Shown: piece after piece, positions 1 through 10,668 of the stretch
Layout: each line of letters opens with the position of its first letter
Position numbering within the stretch: position 1 is the first letter of the stretch
NCBI RefSeq assembly: GCF_017161565.1
Contig: NZ_CP066796.1
Span: 2,666,001-2,730,000 of the forward strand
From: Erwinia amylovora
Lineage (GTDB): Bacteria; Pseudomonadota; Gammaproteobacteria; Enterobacterales; Enterobacteriaceae
Direction of reading: 5' to 3'
Length of the DNA: 64,000 nt
Position numbers and translations under genes: made by a program
Notes under the pieces: model-generated
What the model was told of the DNA's origin: nothing
What the model saw: the letters and a program-made list of their open reading frames with translations, nothing else
The model's database searches: none

Positions 1-513
1 CTGGCCCACATGGCATCTGAAAATCTGCTGGATCCCCTTTATCGAAGGGGCTATCGGGTTAGTCTGGATAAGGATAGCCTGGCTCAACGATTACCAGCGC
101 CAACGTTGGCTTTTTCCACTGCTACCCTGCCCGGAGAAGCATCTTTCTGTCAGCGGGTGGAAGAGTTCTGGTTTGAGGCATTCCATGTGCCCGGATACCT
201 CGCCCGTAATGAGCTTTTCCTTGTTAAACAGCGCGACTGGACGATGAAGGAACTCCTGCTGGAGATGATTGAGTGGCACGCCAATGCTCACAGCAAGGGT
301 TTGGCCGATGTCTGGCACTCTGGGAAAGGCATACGCTTATGGGCCGGGGAGGAAATATGGCAGAGGCTTCAGACAACGTTTGGCCACTTCGATGCAGAGG
401 ATGCGCGGCGGGCTTATGACGCAACAACCGAACTTTACGCGCAACTCGCCAGAGAGGTCGCCAGCACTGCGGGCTGGAACTACCCGGATCGCGTCGAGAA
501 GCTGCTGCGCTGA
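1..513 (+). CDS. Aminoglycoside 6-adenylyltransferase-like protein, C-terminal part (5' end outside window)
   Basis: The reading frame is open to the first base of the window, so the ATG at 10 is probably internal and only the C-terminal ~170 residues are seen; family members have about 285-300. The segment aligns by eye with the second half of Gram-positive AadK/AadE streptomycin 6-adenylyltransferases: VSLDKDSL, then EFWFEAFHVPGYLARNELFL, LLEMIEWHA, WHSGKG and a closing GWNYPD. The N-terminal nucleotidyltransferase domain with the catalytic Asp residues lies upstream, so activity cannot be judged. Known members transfer AMP to the 6-OH of streptomycin, but many chromosomal homologues have no proven resistance role. 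It converges with der across a terminator. In E. coli the xseA side follows der, so this is an accessory gene here. Confidence 0.75.
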   Translation: MAHMASENLLDPLYRRGYRVSLDKDSLAQRLPAPTLAFSTATLPGEASFCQRVEEFWFEAFHVPGYLARNELFLVKQRDWTMKELLLEMIEWHANAHSKGLADVWHSGKGIRLWAGEEIWQRLQTTFGHFDAEDARRAYDATTELYAQLAREVASTAGWNYPDRVEKLLR

Positions 514-595
514 ACCTGAACAATAAAAAGTACGTTCGGGATCGATAAGAATCAAAAAGACCAGATCGGCCGCATCTGCTGTCAACCTGAAACAA

Positions 596-616
596 AAGGG
601 GCCATCAGGCCCCCTT
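596..616 (-). terminator. Terminator after der
   Basis: GGGGCC and GGCCCC arms flank an ATCA loop, extended by AA/TT pairs. Read on the minus strand the hairpin is followed by TTTTGTTT, just after the der stop. It may also stop the converging ANT(6)-like gene. Confidence 0.75.
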
Positions 617-621
617 GCGCA

Positions 622-2121
622 TCAGCGCTTGTTCTTTTTCAGATGGCTCATTAAGCGTTGACGTTTACGCTGCTGGTTTGGCGTCAGCAGGTTACGTTTG
701 CCTTCGTACGGGTTATCACCCTCTTTAAACTGAATACGGATCGGCGTCCCCATGATATCCAGCGAACGACGGAAATAGTTCATCAGATAACGCTTATAGG
801 AATCCGGCAGGTCTTTGACCTGATTACCGTGGATCACCACAATCGGCGGGTTATAACCCCCGGCGTGAGCGTATTTCAGCTTCACGCGGCGGCTACGCAC
901 CAGCGGTGGCTGATGGTCGTCAGCCGCCATATGCATGATACGCGTCAGCATCGAGGTGTTAACGCGGCGCGTTGAACAGTCGTAAGCTTCGGTCACCGAT
1001 TCAAACAGGTTACCCACGCCGCTGCCGTGCAGGGCGGAGATAAAGTGAATACGTGCGAAGTCGATAAAGCCGAGGCGATAATCCAGCGCTTCTTTCACTT
1101 CATCGCGCACTTCTTGCGACAGGCCATCCCACTTGTTAACCACAATTACCAGCGAGCGGCCACTGTTAAGGATAAAGCCCAGCAGGGAGAGATCCTGATC
1201 GGAAATACCTTCGTGTGCATCGATAACCAACATCACCACGTTGGCATCTTCGATGGCCTTTAACGTTTTGATGACAGAGAATTTCTCGACGGTTTCAGTG
1301 ACTTTACCACGCTTACGCACCCCGGCAGTATCGATCAGGATATACTCACGACCGTCACGCTCCATCGGGATATAAATACTGTCTCGCGTGGTTCCCGGCA
1401 TGTCGAATACCACCACGCGGTCTTCGCCGAGAATACGGTTAGTCAGCGTTGACTTACCGACGTTAGGACGACCAACGATAGCCAGCTTGATCGGCAGATC
1501 GAGCGGGTTAAAATCATCTTCTGCGTCTGCGGTATCTTCACCACTGGCTTTGGCTTCTTTCGCCGCCAGTTCGGCCCAGTAGGCTTCGTTTTCCTCTTCT
1601 TCGGTCAGCTCGCGCTCCGGGGCGACTTCATCCATCCACGGCAGCAGTACCAGCTCCAGCAGGCTGGTCACGCCACGCCCGTGAGAGGCGGCAATCGGAT
1701 GGATCTCACCCAGCCCGAGTGACCAGAAGTCGACTACCGCCGAATCCGCATCCAGGCCGTCAGTCTTGTTGGCCACGATAAAAGTGGGCTTCTGGCGCGC
1801 ACGCAGATGTTTAGCAATAGCGGTATCGGCCGGCATCAGCCCGGCGCGGGCGTCAACCATAAACAGCACCACGTCGGCTTCTTCAATCGCCAGCAGTGAC
1901 TGTTCCGCCATACGGGTTTCCACGCCCTCTTCGTTGCCATCAATACCGCCGGTATCAATACAAATAAATTCGCGCCCTTCAATTTCGGCGCGACCGTATT
2001 TGCGGTCTCGTGTAAGCCCGGGAAAATCCGCTACCAGCGCGTCTCGCGTGCGCGTTAAACGGTTGAACAGGGTGGATTTTCCCACATTGGGACGCCCGAC
2101 CAGCGCGACCACAGGTACCAT
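622..2121 (-). CDS. der: Ribosome-associated GTPase Der (EngA)
   Basis: Essential double-Era-like GTPase needed for maturation of the 50S ribosomal subunit. Two G domains in tandem each carry the P-loop GRPNVGKST (residues 9-17 and near 217), switch motifs ending in DTGG and DTAG, and NKTD/NKWD specificity loops. A KH-like domain and a basic tail rich in Lys/Arg follow. The 499-residue length matches enterobacterial Der (about 490), with an acidic linker ([19 protein letters not shown]) between the G domains. It lies downstream of bamB in the same direction, separated by a terminator, as in E. coli. Confidence 0.98.
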   Translation of the reverse strand: MVPVVALVGRPNVGKSTLFNRLTRTRDALVADFPGLTRDRKYGRAEIEGREFICIDTGGIDGNEEGVETRMAEQSLLAIEEADVVLFMVDARAGLMPADTAIAKHLRARQKPTFIVANKTDGLDADSAVVDFWSLGLGEIHPIAASHGRGVTSLLELVLLPWMDEVAPERELTEEEENEAYWAELAAKEAKASGEDTADAEDDFNPLDLPIKLAIVGRPNVGKSTLTNRILGEDRVVVFDMPGTTRDSIYIPMERDGREYILIDTAGVRKRGKVTETVEKFSVIKTLKAIEDANVVMLVIDAHEGISDQDLSLLGFILNSGRSLVIVVNKWDGLSQEVRDEVKEALDYRLGFIDFARIHFISALHGSGVGNLFESVTEAYDCSTRRVNTSMLTRIMHMAADDHQPPLVRSRRVKLKYAHAGGYNPPIVVIHGNQVKDLPDSYKRYLMNYFRRSLDIMGTPIRIQFKEGDNPYEGKRNLLTPNQQRKRQRLMSHLKKNKR

Positions 2122-2244
2122 ATTGAAGCCTCATCACTGAATAATAAGCGCCTGGCTGCGAAGAGTTTTCGCTGCCCGCTGTCAGTTGAACTGACGAAGG
2201 GCACAGGCCGATGGCGCTTAGGATAACACGCCGGAAGAAAAACA

Positions 2245-2274
2245 AAACGGCCCCTGACTAATCAGGAGCCGTTT
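2245..2274 (-). terminator. Terminator between bamB and der
   Basis: Thirteen-base arms with one mismatch and a CTAA loop; on the minus strand it runs into TTTTGTTTTT. It lies after the bamB stop and before the der start, so der probably also has its own promoter. Confidence 0.75.
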
Positions 2275-2333
2275 ACCCTTGATCGTTGAGCCAGCCAGCA
2301 GGCGAAAACGAACGGGTAGTGATACCAGGCGGC

Positions 2334-3515
2334 TTAACGCGTAATCGCGTAAACTTCGCCGTCTTTCGACTGGATCAGCAATTTGTCGCTGGCGACCACG
2401 GGTTCAGTCTGTAAACCGGAGCTGTCGAGTTTCTGCTGGGCAACAAAACGACCGTCGTCGGTGTTCATCCAGTGCAGGTAGCCTTCACTGTCACCCACCA
2501 CCAGGTAACCGTTATACAGTACCGGTGAAGTCAGGTTGCGGTGCAGAAGATCGCTTTGACGCCAGATGCTGACGCCGCCTTCGATATTCAGCGCCATCAC
2601 GCGGTCATCCTGATCAACCAGGAAGATACGGCCAGCGTCAACGATCATATCGTGCACCGATCCAATTTCACGTTTCCAGAGGATCTGACCGGAGCGCAGA
2701 TCCAGCGCCGTCAGGTTGCCGTTATAGGCCAGCGCATAGACCACGCCATTGACCACCACCGGAGTGGTATCGACATCGGCCAGACGGTCGATTTCGGTAG
2801 CACCGCTCGGCTGGGAAATACGCTGCTGCCAGATAATCTGCCCCTGATTCATCATCACCGCGCTGACGCGGCCGTTGTCGCCACCGACAATGGCAGCACC
2901 GAATGCGCTGGCCGGTGCAGATTCACCACGCAGGCTCAGTGCTGGTACATCAAGGTTTACTGACCATTTAACCTTACCGCTTAACTGGTCAAGCCCCTGC
3001 AACATGCCGTTGCTGGTATGAACCAGCACCAGGCCATCGCTGACTACCGGACGGGATAACACTTCACCCGCCGCTTTGGTCTGCCAGGCAATCGAACCAT
3101 CGCTGGTATTCAGGGCAAAGACCTGGGCGCGTTCACTGCCAACGTAAACACGGCCGCTATCAACGGTCAGGCCGCCGGACAATAGCGCCGGGATATTACT
3201 GGAGAAGAAACCGGTTTTTTCAGACAGGTCAACTTTCCACTGTTCTTTACCGTCGCCAGAATTCAGCGCTTTCACCGTGCCGTGGCGATCGCCGGCATAA
3301 ACGGTGTTATCTGCCCAGGCCGGGTGTAGATTAGAGTAAAAATCACCCACGCCATCCCCGACAGAGGTACTCCAGACTTTTTTCGGTTCGAACTGATTCT
3401 GTACCGAAGGTAGCGGTGACATGGTGACAACATCTTCTTCACCGCTGAACCATGAACATCCGCTGAGCAGGGTGACTGACATCAGTCCCGGCAAAAGTAA
3501 CTTACGCAATTCCAT
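2334..3515 (-). CDS. bamB: Outer membrane protein assembly lipoprotein BamB (YfgL)
   Basis: Periplasmic lipoprotein of the BAM complex that helps fold beta-barrel outer membrane proteins. The lipoprotein signal ends in LLSGC with the lipidated Cys at residue 20. The rest is an eight-bladed beta-propeller with repeated PQQ-like blade motifs (for example VYALAYNGNLTALDLRSG and VYVGSERAQVFALNTSDG). Length 393, as in E. coli (392). It follows yfgM by about 130 bp in the conserved hisS-yfgM-bamB-der order; a drop in sigmaE-regulated outer membrane assembly would be expected if it were lost. Confidence 0.98.
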   Translation of the reverse strand: MELRKLLLPGLMSVTLLSGCSWFSGEEDVVTMSPLPSVQNQFEPKKVWSTSVGDGVGDFYSNLHPAWADNTVYAGDRHGTVKALNSGDGKEQWKVDLSEKTGFFSSNIPALLSGGLTVDSGRVYVGSERAQVFALNTSDGSIAWQTKAAGEVLSRPVVSDGLVLVHTSNGMLQGLDQLSGKVKWSVNLDVPALSLRGESAPASAFGAAIVGGDNGRVSAVMMNQGQIIWQQRISQPSGATEIDRLADVDTTPVVVNGVVYALAYNGNLTALDLRSGQILWKREIGSVHDMIVDAGRIFLVDQDDRVMALNIEGGVSIWRQSDLLHRNLTSPVLYNGYLVVGDSEGYLHWMNTDDGRFVAQQKLDSSGLQTEPVVASDKLLIQSKDGEVYAITR

Positions 3516-3643
3516 GAAATTCCTCTTGTGCCTGTGCAGGCCAAATTTATCGAGCTAACCAGGTGATATTTCAAGCAGGAGGGCAGAGGCTTATACCGTG
3601 CACATCACTGAGCACCTCGCTGGACTTGAATCATTTAGCTGTA

Positions 3644-4264
3644 TTAGCCCGGCAGATTATTCACTTTCATTTGCAGCATCTCTTTCAGCGACGATGACGC
3701 ATCAGAAGCGATCCCTTTGCCCCACGCATCGCGTGCGCCCTGAACGTCCCCCTTGCTGAGCAAGGCTTCTCCGCGCACGTCGGCCACGATAGTTGCCCAA
3801 CCATCACCCTTGACGCCATCCAGAGTCTTCAGTACCGCATCCGGCTGCTTCTGCTGCAGTTGGATACGTGCCAGACGCAGATTGAGCACGGCCTGCAGAT
3901 TCGCGTCCTGAGTATTTTTCAGGCCGCTTTGTAGCTGTTCAGCGGCTTTATCCAGCTGATTGTTATCAATATACCGTTTTGCCACGTCCAGTGAAGCCAG
4001 CGCTCCGTAGGTATTGCTGTTTTCGCTGGCAAACTTCGCGGCTGCTGCAATCGATGCGGGTTTACTGGCATCCAGCGCCGTGGTCACCTGCTGATAGGCG
4101 GCAGAGACTTCGCGCGACCCGCTGTCCTGATGATTGCTCCAGAAACGCCAGCCAATTAAGGCACCTACTCCCAATACCACACCGACGACCAGCGCCTTGC
4201 CGTTCTGGGCAAAGAAATTTTTCAGCGCATCTGTCTGTTCTTGATCGTTGCTATACACTTCCAC
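3644..4264 (-). CDS. yfgM: Ancillary SecYEG translocon subunit YfgM
   Basis: Inner membrane protein with a short cytoplasmic N-terminus (MEVYSNDQEQTDALKNFF), one transmembrane segment at about residues 22-40 (ALVVGVVLGVGALIGWRFW) and a periplasmic TPR-like domain. In E. coli YfgM associates with the Sec translocon and the chaperone PpiD, and influences RcsB stability. Length 206, as usual. It starts 37 bp downstream of hisS and is followed by bamB on the same strand. Confidence 0.96.
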   Translation of the reverse strand: MEVYSNDQEQTDALKNFFAQNGKALVVGVVLGVGALIGWRFWSNHQDSGSREVSAAYQQVTTALDASKPASIAAAAKFASENSNTYGALASLDVAKRYIDNNQLDKAAEQLQSGLKNTQDANLQAVLNLRLARIQLQQKQPDAVLKTLDGVKGDGWATIVADVRGEALLSKGDVQGARDAWGKGIASDASSSLKEMLQMKVNNLPG

Positions 4265-4301
4265 GCAATACTACTCCTTTAAATCGTGCTCGCCTTAAGG
4301 C

Positions 4302-5579
4302 TTAACGCTGTAACAATGCCGCCAGCGCGGTTGCTGCATCACCCTGCGCCAGGGTCTGCTGCTCGCCGGTACGTAAATCTTTGATCACCAGCTGGCCATT
4401 GGCCACTTCATCTTCGCCGATCACCAGAGCGATACGCGCGCCCCATTTATCTGCCCGGGCGAACTGCTTCTTGAAGCTGCCACCGCCCAGATTGCTCATT
4501 AGCTTGAGTTCCGGCAGCGCATCGCGCAGCTGTTCAGCCAGCAGCAGCGCCGCGCTCTGTACGCCCTGACCCGCAGCGATAACATAGACATCGACAACAC
4601 GCGTCGGTTCAAATTCCGGGTTGACTGCCTGCACCAGCAGCACCAGCCGCTCCAGCCCCATGGCGAAACCGACAGCCGGCGTGGCGTGGCCACCCAACTG
4701 TTCAACCAGGCCATCGTAGCGGCCACCGGCACAAACGGTGCCCTGAGCACCCAGTTTGTCGGTCACCCATTCAAATACCGTACGGTTGTAGTAGTCGAGA
4801 CCACGCACCAGACGCTGGTTAACGCGATAAGCAATGCCGGCCGCATCCAGATGGCGACACAACCCGGCGAAATGCTCGCGCGATTCGTCATCCAGATAAT
4901 CGCCCAGAGTCGGAGCATCGTTCAGTAACGCCTGGACGTCAGGGTTTTTGCTATCCAGCACGCGTAACGGGTTGGAGTACATGCGACGTTTGCAGTCCTC
5001 ACCCAGCATTTCAACATGCTGCTCAAGGAAGGCGACCAGCGCATCGCGATAGTTCGCTCGCGCTTGCAACGAACCGATTGAGTTAAGCTCCAGCACGACA
5101 TGGTCAGCAATACCCAATGCTTTCCACCAGCGGGCGGTCATCATAATCAGTTCGGCATCAATGTCCGGCCCCTGCAGGCCAAACACTTCAGCACCAATCT
5201 GGTGGAACTGACGAGAGCGGCCTTTTTGCGGGCGTTCATAGCGGAACATCGGGCCGATGTACCACAGACGCTGCTCCTGATTGTACAGCAGACCGTGCTC
5301 GATGCCCGCCCGCACGCAGCCAGCGGTACCTTCCGGGCGCAGACTCAGACTTTCACCGTTGCGATCGTCGAAGGTATACATCTCTTTTTCAACCACGTCG
5401 GTGACTTCACCGATAGCGCGTAAAAACAACGGAGTCTGCTCTACTATCGGCACACGAATTTCACTGAAACCGTAGCTGCTCAGTACCTGTTTAAGGACCT
5501 GCTCAACGCGTTGCCACACGGCGGTTTCAGCCGGCAGATAATCGTTCATGCCACGAATGGCCTGGATGTTCTTCGCCAC
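4302..5579 (-). CDS. hisS: Histidyl-tRNA synthetase
   Basis: Class II aminoacyl-tRNA synthetase that charges tRNA-His. The open frame runs up to 5654, but the GTG at 5579 is chosen: it gives the conserved N-terminus (M)[15 protein letters not shown], has AAAGAGA upstream, and yields 425 residues, one more than E. coli. Visible motifs are motif 2 [20 protein letters not shown], the histidine-binding signatures LVRGLDYY and AGGRYDGL, and the motif 3 region [11 protein letters not shown]-terminal anticodon-binding domain follows. It sits between ispG and yfgM, as in E. coli. Confidence 0.97.
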   Translation of the reverse strand: MAKNIQAIRGMNDYLPAETAVWQRVEQVLKQVLSSYGFSEIRVPIVEQTPLFLRAIGEVTDVVEKEMYTFDDRNGESLSLRPEGTAGCVRAGIEHGLLYNQEQRLWYIGPMFRYERPQKGRSRQFHQIGAEVFGLQGPDIDAELIMMTARWWKALGIADHVVLELNSIGSLQARANYRDALVAFLEQHVEMLGEDCKRRMYSNPLRVLDSKNPDVQALLNDAPTLGDYLDDESREHFAGLCRHLDAAGIAYRVNQRLVRGLDYYNRTVFEWVTDKLGAQGTVCAGGRYDGLVEQLGGHATPAVGFAMGLERLVLLVQAVNPEFEPTRVVDVYVIAAGQGVQSAALLLAEQLRDALPELKLMSNLGGGSFKKQFARADKWGARIALVIGEDEVANGQLVIKDLRTGEQQTLAQGDAATALAALLQR

Positions 5580-5765
5580 TAAATATTCTCTTTTATCTGG
5601 TAATGTGCAGGCTGGTTCAGGGGCCACCATCAACCGGTCAACGCGCGAACCCATTATCCATCACGTTCACAACCTGAGCGCCGTTGAACGGGTGAATAAT
5701 TATTACGTAACTACGTTAGGCTGCGACTATTGCGCTGTCACGGCAAAACGGCCTGCGCCGATTAC

Positions 5766-5790
5766 GTCTGGCCAACAAAAGAGGCCAGAC
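5766..5790 (-). terminator. Hairpin between ispG and hisS
   Basis: Perfect eight-base arms (GTCTGGCC / GGCCAGAC) around a nine-base loop, just after the ispG stop. There is no T-run on the minus strand, so it may only be an mRNA 3'-end stabiliser or attenuator. Confidence 0.4.
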
Positions 5791-5804
5791 ACAATGCTGT
5801 TAAA

Positions 5805-6926
5805 TTATTTTTCAAGCTGTTGGATATCAATCCGACGTGCTGCATCGAGGATGGTGGCTTTAGCACGGATGCGCGCCTCCAGCTGGTCGATCATATTGTC
5901 GTTGTCCAGACGTTCGCGCAGACGCACGCCGTCTTCATAGAAGCCGCTTTTTTTACTGCCACCGGTTACCCCCATGGTTGAAACCGTGGCTTCACCGGGG
6001 CCATTAACGACACAGCCGATAATAGAGATATCCATCGGCGTGATGATATCCTCTAACCGTTCTTCAAGGGCGTTGACTGTGCCAATTACATCAAATTCCT
6101 GACGTGAACAGGTCGGGCAGGCAATAAAATTAATGCCGCGCGAACGAATACGCAGTGATTTGAGGATATCGAAGCCCACTTTGACTTCCTCTACCGGATC
6201 GGCCGCCAGCGAAATACGTAACGTATCGCCAATGCCCTCAGACAGCAGCAGGCCGAGGCCAATCGCTGATTTGACGGACCCGGCGCGTGCACCACCGGCT
6301 TCAGTGATCCCCAGATGCAGCGGCTGCTCGATCTGTTTTGCCAGCAGGCGATACGACTCAACGGCGAGGAAAACGTCTGAGGCTTTGACGCTGACCTTGA
6401 ACATATCAAAATTGAGCCGATCAAGGTGGTCGACATGACGCATAGCTGATTCCAGCAGCGCCTGTGGCGTTGGTTCACCGTATTTTTCCTGCAGGTCTTT
6501 TTCCAGCGAACCGCCGTTCACCCCGATGCGAATCGGGATGTTGTAATGGCGTGCACAGTCGACAACGCTGCGGATGCGCTCTTCATTACCGATATTGCCC
6601 GGATTAATTCGCAGGCAGTCAACGCCATATTCAGCGACTTTAAGGGCAATACGATAGTCAAAGTGGATATCAGCAACCAGCGGGACATTGACCTGCTGTT
6701 TGATAAGACGAAAAGCCTCTGCGGCATCCATCGTGGGCACGGATACGCGCACAATATCTACGCCAACGCGTTCCAGCGCTTTGATCTGAGCGACCGTCGC
6801 GGCAACGTCGGTGGTACGGGTGTTGGTCATGGACTGAACGGCAACAGGCGCGCCGTCACCCACAGGCACCTTGCCGACGTAAATGCGCTTTGATTTGCGA
6901 CGGATAATGGGTGCTTCGTTATGCAT
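5805..6926 (-). CDS. ispG: 4-hydroxy-3-methylbut-2-en-1-yl diphosphate synthase IspG (GcpE)
   Basis: Penultimate enzyme of the MEP isoprenoid pathway, reducing MEcPP to HMBPP with a [4Fe-4S] cluster. The start at 6926 ([12 protein letters not shown]) has GGAG upstream and matches the E. coli N-terminus; the frame opens five codons earlier. The N-terminal TIM barrel is followed by the cluster-binding domain with [10 protein letters not shown] and GCVVNGPGE (three Cys plus one Glu ligand). 373 residues. This is one of two Fe-S enzymes in this block (with rlmN) that must be matured without the isc core genes that are missing from the isc locus in this window. Confidence 0.97.
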   Translation of the reverse strand: MHNEAPIIRRKSKRIYVGKVPVGDGAPVAVQSMTNTRTTDVAATVAQIKALERVGVDIVRVSVPTMDAAEAFRLIKQQVNVPLVADIHFDYRIALKVAEYGVDCLRINPGNIGNEERIRSVVDCARHYNIPIRIGVNGGSLEKDLQEKYGEPTPQALLESAMRHVDHLDRLNFDMFKVSVKASDVFLAVESYRLLAKQIEQPLHLGITEAGGARAGSVKSAIGLGLLLSEGIGDTLRISLAADPVEEVKVGFDILKSLRIRSRGINFIACPTCSRQEFDVIGTVNALEERLEDIITPMDISIIGCVVNGPGEATVSTMGVTGGSKKSGFYEDGVRLRERLDNDNMIDQLEARIRAKATILDAARRIDIQQLEK

Positions 6927-6965
6927 ATTCTTTCTCCACAATTACTCGCGACCAGAGAAGATGCG

Positions 6966-8093
6966 TTATTGCGCACCTACCGTCAGGCGGGCAACCTGGT
7001 TAGTACGGATAAAACGACTCAAATCGACAGGTTTGCCCTGGTATTCGATCTCTACTGCGCCCGGAGCGCCAATCTTCAGGCGATAAGGTGCCTTTCCGGC
7101 CAGACTGAGTTGACCTCCGCTGCGCTGCATGCCGCTGAACAGTTTCTTGCCCGTAGCATCGGTCACGTCCAGCCAGCAGTCACGCGAAAAGCTCATTACC
7201 AGGCTATTGGCATCAGCCGCCGCCTGGCTGATACCGGCGCTGCCGGTAGGCAGCTCACCAGCAGCAGCCGGTGCCTGCGACGGGGTGATGGCAGCCAGCT
7301 GCGCAGTATCAGACGCTGCGGGCGCGGCAGCGTTGGCGCCAGTAGCAGCGTTAGCGTTAGTAGCAGCGTTAGCGTTAGTAGCAGCGTTAGTGCTAGTGGC
7401 AGCGTTAGTGCTAGTGGCAGCGTTAGTGCTCGTGGCAGCGTTAGCAGCAGGTGATGTATTGCTGCTCTCTACCGCAGCTGCTGGCGTGCTGCTGTTGTTT
7501 GCCGCTGCATCAGGCACGATGCCGTTCTCTGCCGCTGACGTGTTGTTTAACGGCACGGCAGTTTGGGCAACGCCAGCGGCGCTACTGCTGGCATTGCCAT
7601 CGGTCAGCGCAATCGACTGGTGATTATTGCCTTCCAGCGAGGCGTTTTGATCGGCCATCGACACTAAATCGTCCTGAGCGGCTTTATGATTCTGCCACCA
7701 CCAGGCCCCGGTCAATCCCAACACCACAAACAGCACCAGCCAGGTGAAAATCATTAACCAGCCGTCTCGCTTCTTGCGTTGCTTACCCAGGGAATAACTT
7801 TGCATCATCTCGACCTTGGCAGCTCTGATCGGGGCTTGCTTGGCCATCATCGGTAACAGCTCTTCTTCCGGCACGCGAACCAGCCTGGCATAAGAGCGGA
7901 TATAGCCACGCAGAAATGTCGATGCCAGTGAAGCAGGCGAGTTATCCTCTTCAATATCTCGAATAGTGGAAAGTTTCAGGCAGAGGCGCTCGGCAACATT
8001 CTGCTGAGTCAGTCCCATCTGTTCACGGGCGTTGCGCAGACGCTCGCCTGTTGAATTAACGTTAGATTTGTCTTGAGTGGCTTCAGTATTCAT
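6966..8093 (-). CDS. rodZ: Cytoskeletal membrane protein RodZ
   Basis: Bitopic inner membrane protein that links MreB to the cell-wall elongation machinery and sets rod shape. The N-terminal helix-turn-helix of the Xre/HTH_25 type (residues ~15-75, [20 protein letters not shown]) is followed by a transmembrane segment at about 113-133, a long periplasmic linker very rich in Ala, Asn, Thr and Ser, and the C-terminal beta domain (from ~290). Residues ~220-256 are six tandem six-residue repeats of the type NAATST, made by an 18-bp DNA repeat. 375 residues against 337 in E. coli; the extra length is the repetitive linker. The gene overlaps pilW by 11 bp. Confidence 0.95.
   Translation of the reverse strand: MNTEATQDKSNVNSTGERLRNAREQMGLTQQNVAERLCLKLSTIRDIEEDNSPASLASTFLRGYIRSYARLVRVPEEELLPMMAKQAPIRAAKVEMMQSYSLGKQRKKRDGWLMIFTWLVLFVVLGLTGAWWWQNHKAAQDDLVSMADQNASLEGNNHQSIALTDGNASSSAAGVAQTAVPLNNTSAAENGIVPDAAANNSSTPAAAVESSNTSPAANAATSTNAATSTNAATSTNAATNANAATNANAATGANAAAPAASDTAQLAAITPSQAPAAAGELPTGSAGISQAAADANSLVMSFSRDCWLDVTDATGKKLFSGMQRSGGQLSLAGKAPYRLKIGAPGAVEIEYQGKPVDLSRFIRTNQVARLTVGAQ
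7327..7434. repeat. Six tandem 18-bp repeats inside rodZ
   Basis: Six consecutive 18-bp units starting at 7327, 7345, 7363, 7381, 7399 and 7417, each beginning GCAGCGTT. Units 2 and 3 are identical, as are units 4 and 5. The repeat keeps the rodZ frame and encodes a hexapeptide in the periplasmic linker, so copy number can change without breaking the gene. A seventh, degenerate unit starts at 7435. Confidence 0.95.
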
Positions 8094-8814
8094 TAGCTAA
8101 AAAATGCTGGTACTGTATCGATTGTGGAAAAATTTGCGCAAGCTGTGCCCCATGATGTTGTACATCAGCGGGCCGTTTTGCCTGCGCGGCTAAGCGAATC
8201 TCTAACCACAGGCTTTCCGCAGAAACAGGAAAGTTGTGTTGATAAACATCTAACAAGAGCCGCGATTCTGAGCGTCTCCCTTTTCCCAATCGCCTTTCGG
8301 CTTCTGCCAGCATGGGCAGTCCCTTGGCTGGATCGGTCTGCACCGCATCCACCAGCGCTTTACGCGCTTTATCTGGCTGACCGGCATTCAAAAAACAGTA
8401 GCCCGAATTTTCAACACTGTCGGCACGCAGTCCGCTTACGGAATCCTCTCTGGCCAGACTGAACTGGCGTTGTGCCGCATCATACTGCCCTAATCCGCAG
8501 AGAAACGCACCGTAATTATTAAGCACATAGCCGTTTTGCGGTGCCTGCGCCAGTGCCCGATGGTAATGTTGCTCTGCCCTGCTGCGATCGCCCGTCTGCT
8601 GCTGGTAACGCGCCATCGCCAGCTGAACGCGATAATCACCCGGAGCCTGACTGAGCGCACGCTGCAAATTTCTGCGCGCGGCATCCATATTGCCGTTGGA
8701 CAGATAGGCCAGGCCCAGCTGGATGCGCGTTTCAACCCTTACGTGGCGCTGCGGTGAAGTCTGGCACCCCACCAGCATAAGCAGCAGCAAAGCGGTCAGC
8801 TTCCCTGTTTTCAT
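8083..8814 (-). CDS. pilW: Type IV pilus biogenesis/stability lipoprotein PilW (PilF)
   Basis: Outer membrane lipoprotein of TPR repeats that in type IV pilus systems supports assembly of the secretin. The start at 8814 is preceded by AGGGAGAA and gives a signal peptide ending LMLVGC, with lipidated Cys near residue 17. The frame itself opens 16 codons earlier without a better ribosome site. TPR-like helices ([40 protein letters not shown]) follow. 243 residues. As in other enterobacteria it lies between rlmN and rodZ; a pilus role in this organism is not shown by the window. Confidence 0.9.
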   Translation of the reverse strand: MKTGKLTALLLLMLVGCQTSPQRHVRVETRIQLGLAYLSNGNMDAARRNLQRALSQAPGDYRVQLAMARYQQQTGDRSRAEQHYHRALAQAPQNGYVLNNYGAFLCGLGQYDAAQRQFSLAREDSVSGLRADSVENSGYCFLNAGQPDKARKALVDAVQTDPAKGLPMLAEAERRLGKGRRSESRLLLDVYQHNFPVSAESLWLEIRLAAQAKRPADVQHHGAQLAQIFPQSIQYQHFLANEY

Positions 8815-8899
8815 CCCTGTTCTCCCTGGTTCCAGTGGCCACTTATCGTACGCCAATCTCACCGGGATAACAGCGGTGAACAGGGAAAAAGCGCTGTTT

Positions 8900-10066
8900 T
8901 CAGAGCGCCTTCACAGAGATGGCCTCACCGGCCATTTTCTTTTTCAACGTGCGTTTGGTGCGGTCGATAACGTCTCCGGCCAACTGGCCACAGGCAGCAT
9001 CAATATCATCACCACGGGTCTTACGCACAATAGTGGTAAATCCGTATTCCATCAACACTTTAGAAAAGCGATCGATGCGACTGTTCGAACTGCGACCATA
9101 AGGCGCACCAGGGAAGGGGTTCCATGGGATCAGGTTGATTTTGCACGGTGTGTCTTTCAATAATGCAGCCAGTTCGTGCGCGTTATCCGTGCTGTCATTG
9201 ATATGATCGAGCATCACGTACTCGATAGTAACACGTCCCTGGTTAGCGTTAGATTTGCCAATATAGCGGCTGACGGATGCCAGGAAAGTTTCAATATTGT
9301 ATTTTTTATTGATTGGCACAATTTCGTCACGAATTGTGTCATTCGGCGCATGCAGCGAAATGGCCAACGCAACGTCAATCATATCGCCCAGCTTATCCAG
9401 CGCCGGAACCACGCCGGAGGTGGACAGCGTGACGCGCCGCTTAGAGAGGCCGAAACCGAAATCATCGAGCATGATTTCCATCGCCGGCACCACGTTGGTC
9501 AGATTGAGCAGCGGCTCGCCCATGCCCATCATTACTACGTTGGTGATCGGGCGCTGACCGGTCACTTTGGCCGCGCCGATAATTTTTGCTGCGCGCCATA
9601 CCTGACCAATAATTTCCGACACGCGAAGGTTGCGGTTAAAGCCCTGCTGCGCCGTCGAGCAGAATTTACACTCCAGCGCGCAACCAACCTGGGAAGAAAC
9701 GCACAGCGTGGCGCGGTCTTTTTCCGGAATGTAGACGGTTTCTACCTGTTGCCCACCCACCTGAATAGCCCATTTAATGGTGCCATCCGCCGAGCGCTGC
9801 TCTTCTGCCACTTCGGGCGCGCGGATCTCAGCCAGCTCTTGCAGCCTGTTGCGGAAGACCTTGTTGATATCGGTCATCTCATTGAAATCATCGCAGCAGT
9901 AGTGGTAGATCCACTTCATCACCTGATCGGCACGAAACGGCTTTTCACCCAGACTGGCAAAAAACTCGCGCATCTGCTGACGATTAAGATCCAGCAGGTT
10001 GATTTTTTCTTTTTTCGGGGTGATTGCAGGTGATACGGACGATGGCGTCACATTAAGTTCTGACAT
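8900..10066 (-). CDS. rlmN: Dual-specificity 23S rRNA/tRNA m2A methyltransferase RlmN
   Basis: Radical-SAM enzyme that methylates C2 of A2503 in 23S rRNA and of A37 in some tRNAs. The CxxxCxxC cluster motif is visible as CALECKFC near residue 128. The second catalytic Cys is probably in the C-terminal DIDAACGQL segment. 388 residues, close to E. coli (384), with a short variable N-terminal extension before [11 protein letters not shown]. First gene of the rlmN-pilW-rodZ-ispG-hisS run. Confidence 0.97.
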   Translation of the reverse strand: MSELNVTPSSVSPAITPKKEKINLLDLNRQQMREFFASLGEKPFRADQVMKWIYHYCCDDFNEMTDINKVFRNRLQELAEIRAPEVAEEQRSADGTIKWAIQVGGQQVETVYIPEKDRATLCVSSQVGCALECKFCSTAQQGFNRNLRVSEIIGQVWRAAKIIGAAKVTGQRPITNVVMMGMGEPLLNLTNVVPAMEIMLDDFGFGLSKRRVTLSTSGVVPALDKLGDMIDVALAISLHAPNDTIRDEIVPINKKYNIETFLASVSRYIGKSNANQGRVTIEYVMLDHINDSTDNAHELAALLKDTPCKINLIPWNPFPGAPYGRSSNSRIDRFSKVLMEYGFTTIVRKTRGDDIDAACGQLAGDVIDRTKRTLKKKMAGEAISVKAL

Positions 10067-10127
10067 AATATTCTCTGGCCTCGTTGTTACACGTTATGGC
10101 ACTGGGTTTCGAGTGAATAAAAGGTAA

Positions 10128-10156
10128 GCGCCCCGCAGCATCAACTGGCGGGGCGC
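10128..10156 (-). terminator. Hairpin downstream of ndk
   Basis: Perfect nine-base GC-rich arms (GCGCCCCGC / GCGGGGCGC) with an 11-base loop between ndk and rlmN. The following minus-strand sequence is only moderately T-rich, so efficiency is uncertain. Confidence 0.55.
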
Positions 10157-10236
10157 ATTATTGTACTCATGACTGATGAAGGGTTAAAGCGGTAGACCAA
10201 AATAAATTCTGCCCCCTTCGCCATCAGGCAGCCGTA

Positions 10237-10668
10237 TTATCGGGTGCGTGGGCAGATTTCGCCTTCGCCGAAGAAGTAAGCGATTTCGCGCGCGGCAGAT
10301 TCAGCAGAATCAGAACCGTGAGTTGCGTTTTCGGTGAAGCTATCGGCGTAGTCAGCACGCAGCGTGCCCGCCAGGGCGTTAGCCGGGTTGGTTGCTCCCA
10401 TCAGGTCACGATGGCGCTGCACGGCGTTGTCGCCTTCCAGTACGGAAACCACTACCGGTCCGGAAGTCATAAACTCAACCAGGCCATCAAAAAACGGTTT
10501 GCCCTGATGTTCTGCGTAGAACCCTTCAGCCTGCTCTTTGCTCAGGTGCAGCATTTTGCTGCCAACAATTTTGAAGCCAGCGCTTTCAAAGCGGTTGAAA
10601 ATGGCACCGATAACATTTTTTGCCACTGCGTTCGGTTTAACAATAGAAAACGTACGCTCAATAGTCAT
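10237..10668 (-). CDS. ndk: Nucleoside diphosphate kinase
   Basis: Transfers the gamma phosphate from NTPs to NDPs through a phospho-histidine, balancing nucleotide pools. The start at 10668 ([15 protein letters not shown]) has AGGGG upstream and agrees with E. coli; the open frame begins 29 codons earlier. The active-site His lies in NATHGSDS near residue 117, and the typical C-terminus [12 protein letters not shown] is present. 143 residues. In E. coli pbpC and yfhM separate ndk from sseA; here they are absent. Confidence 0.98.
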   Translation of the reverse strand: MTIERTFSIVKPNAVAKNVIGAIFNRFESAGFKIVGSKMLHLSKEQAEGFYAEHQGKPFFDGLVEFMTSGPVVVSVLEGDNAVQRHRDLMGATNPANALAGTLRADYADSFTENATHGSDSAESAAREIAYFFGEGEICPRTR

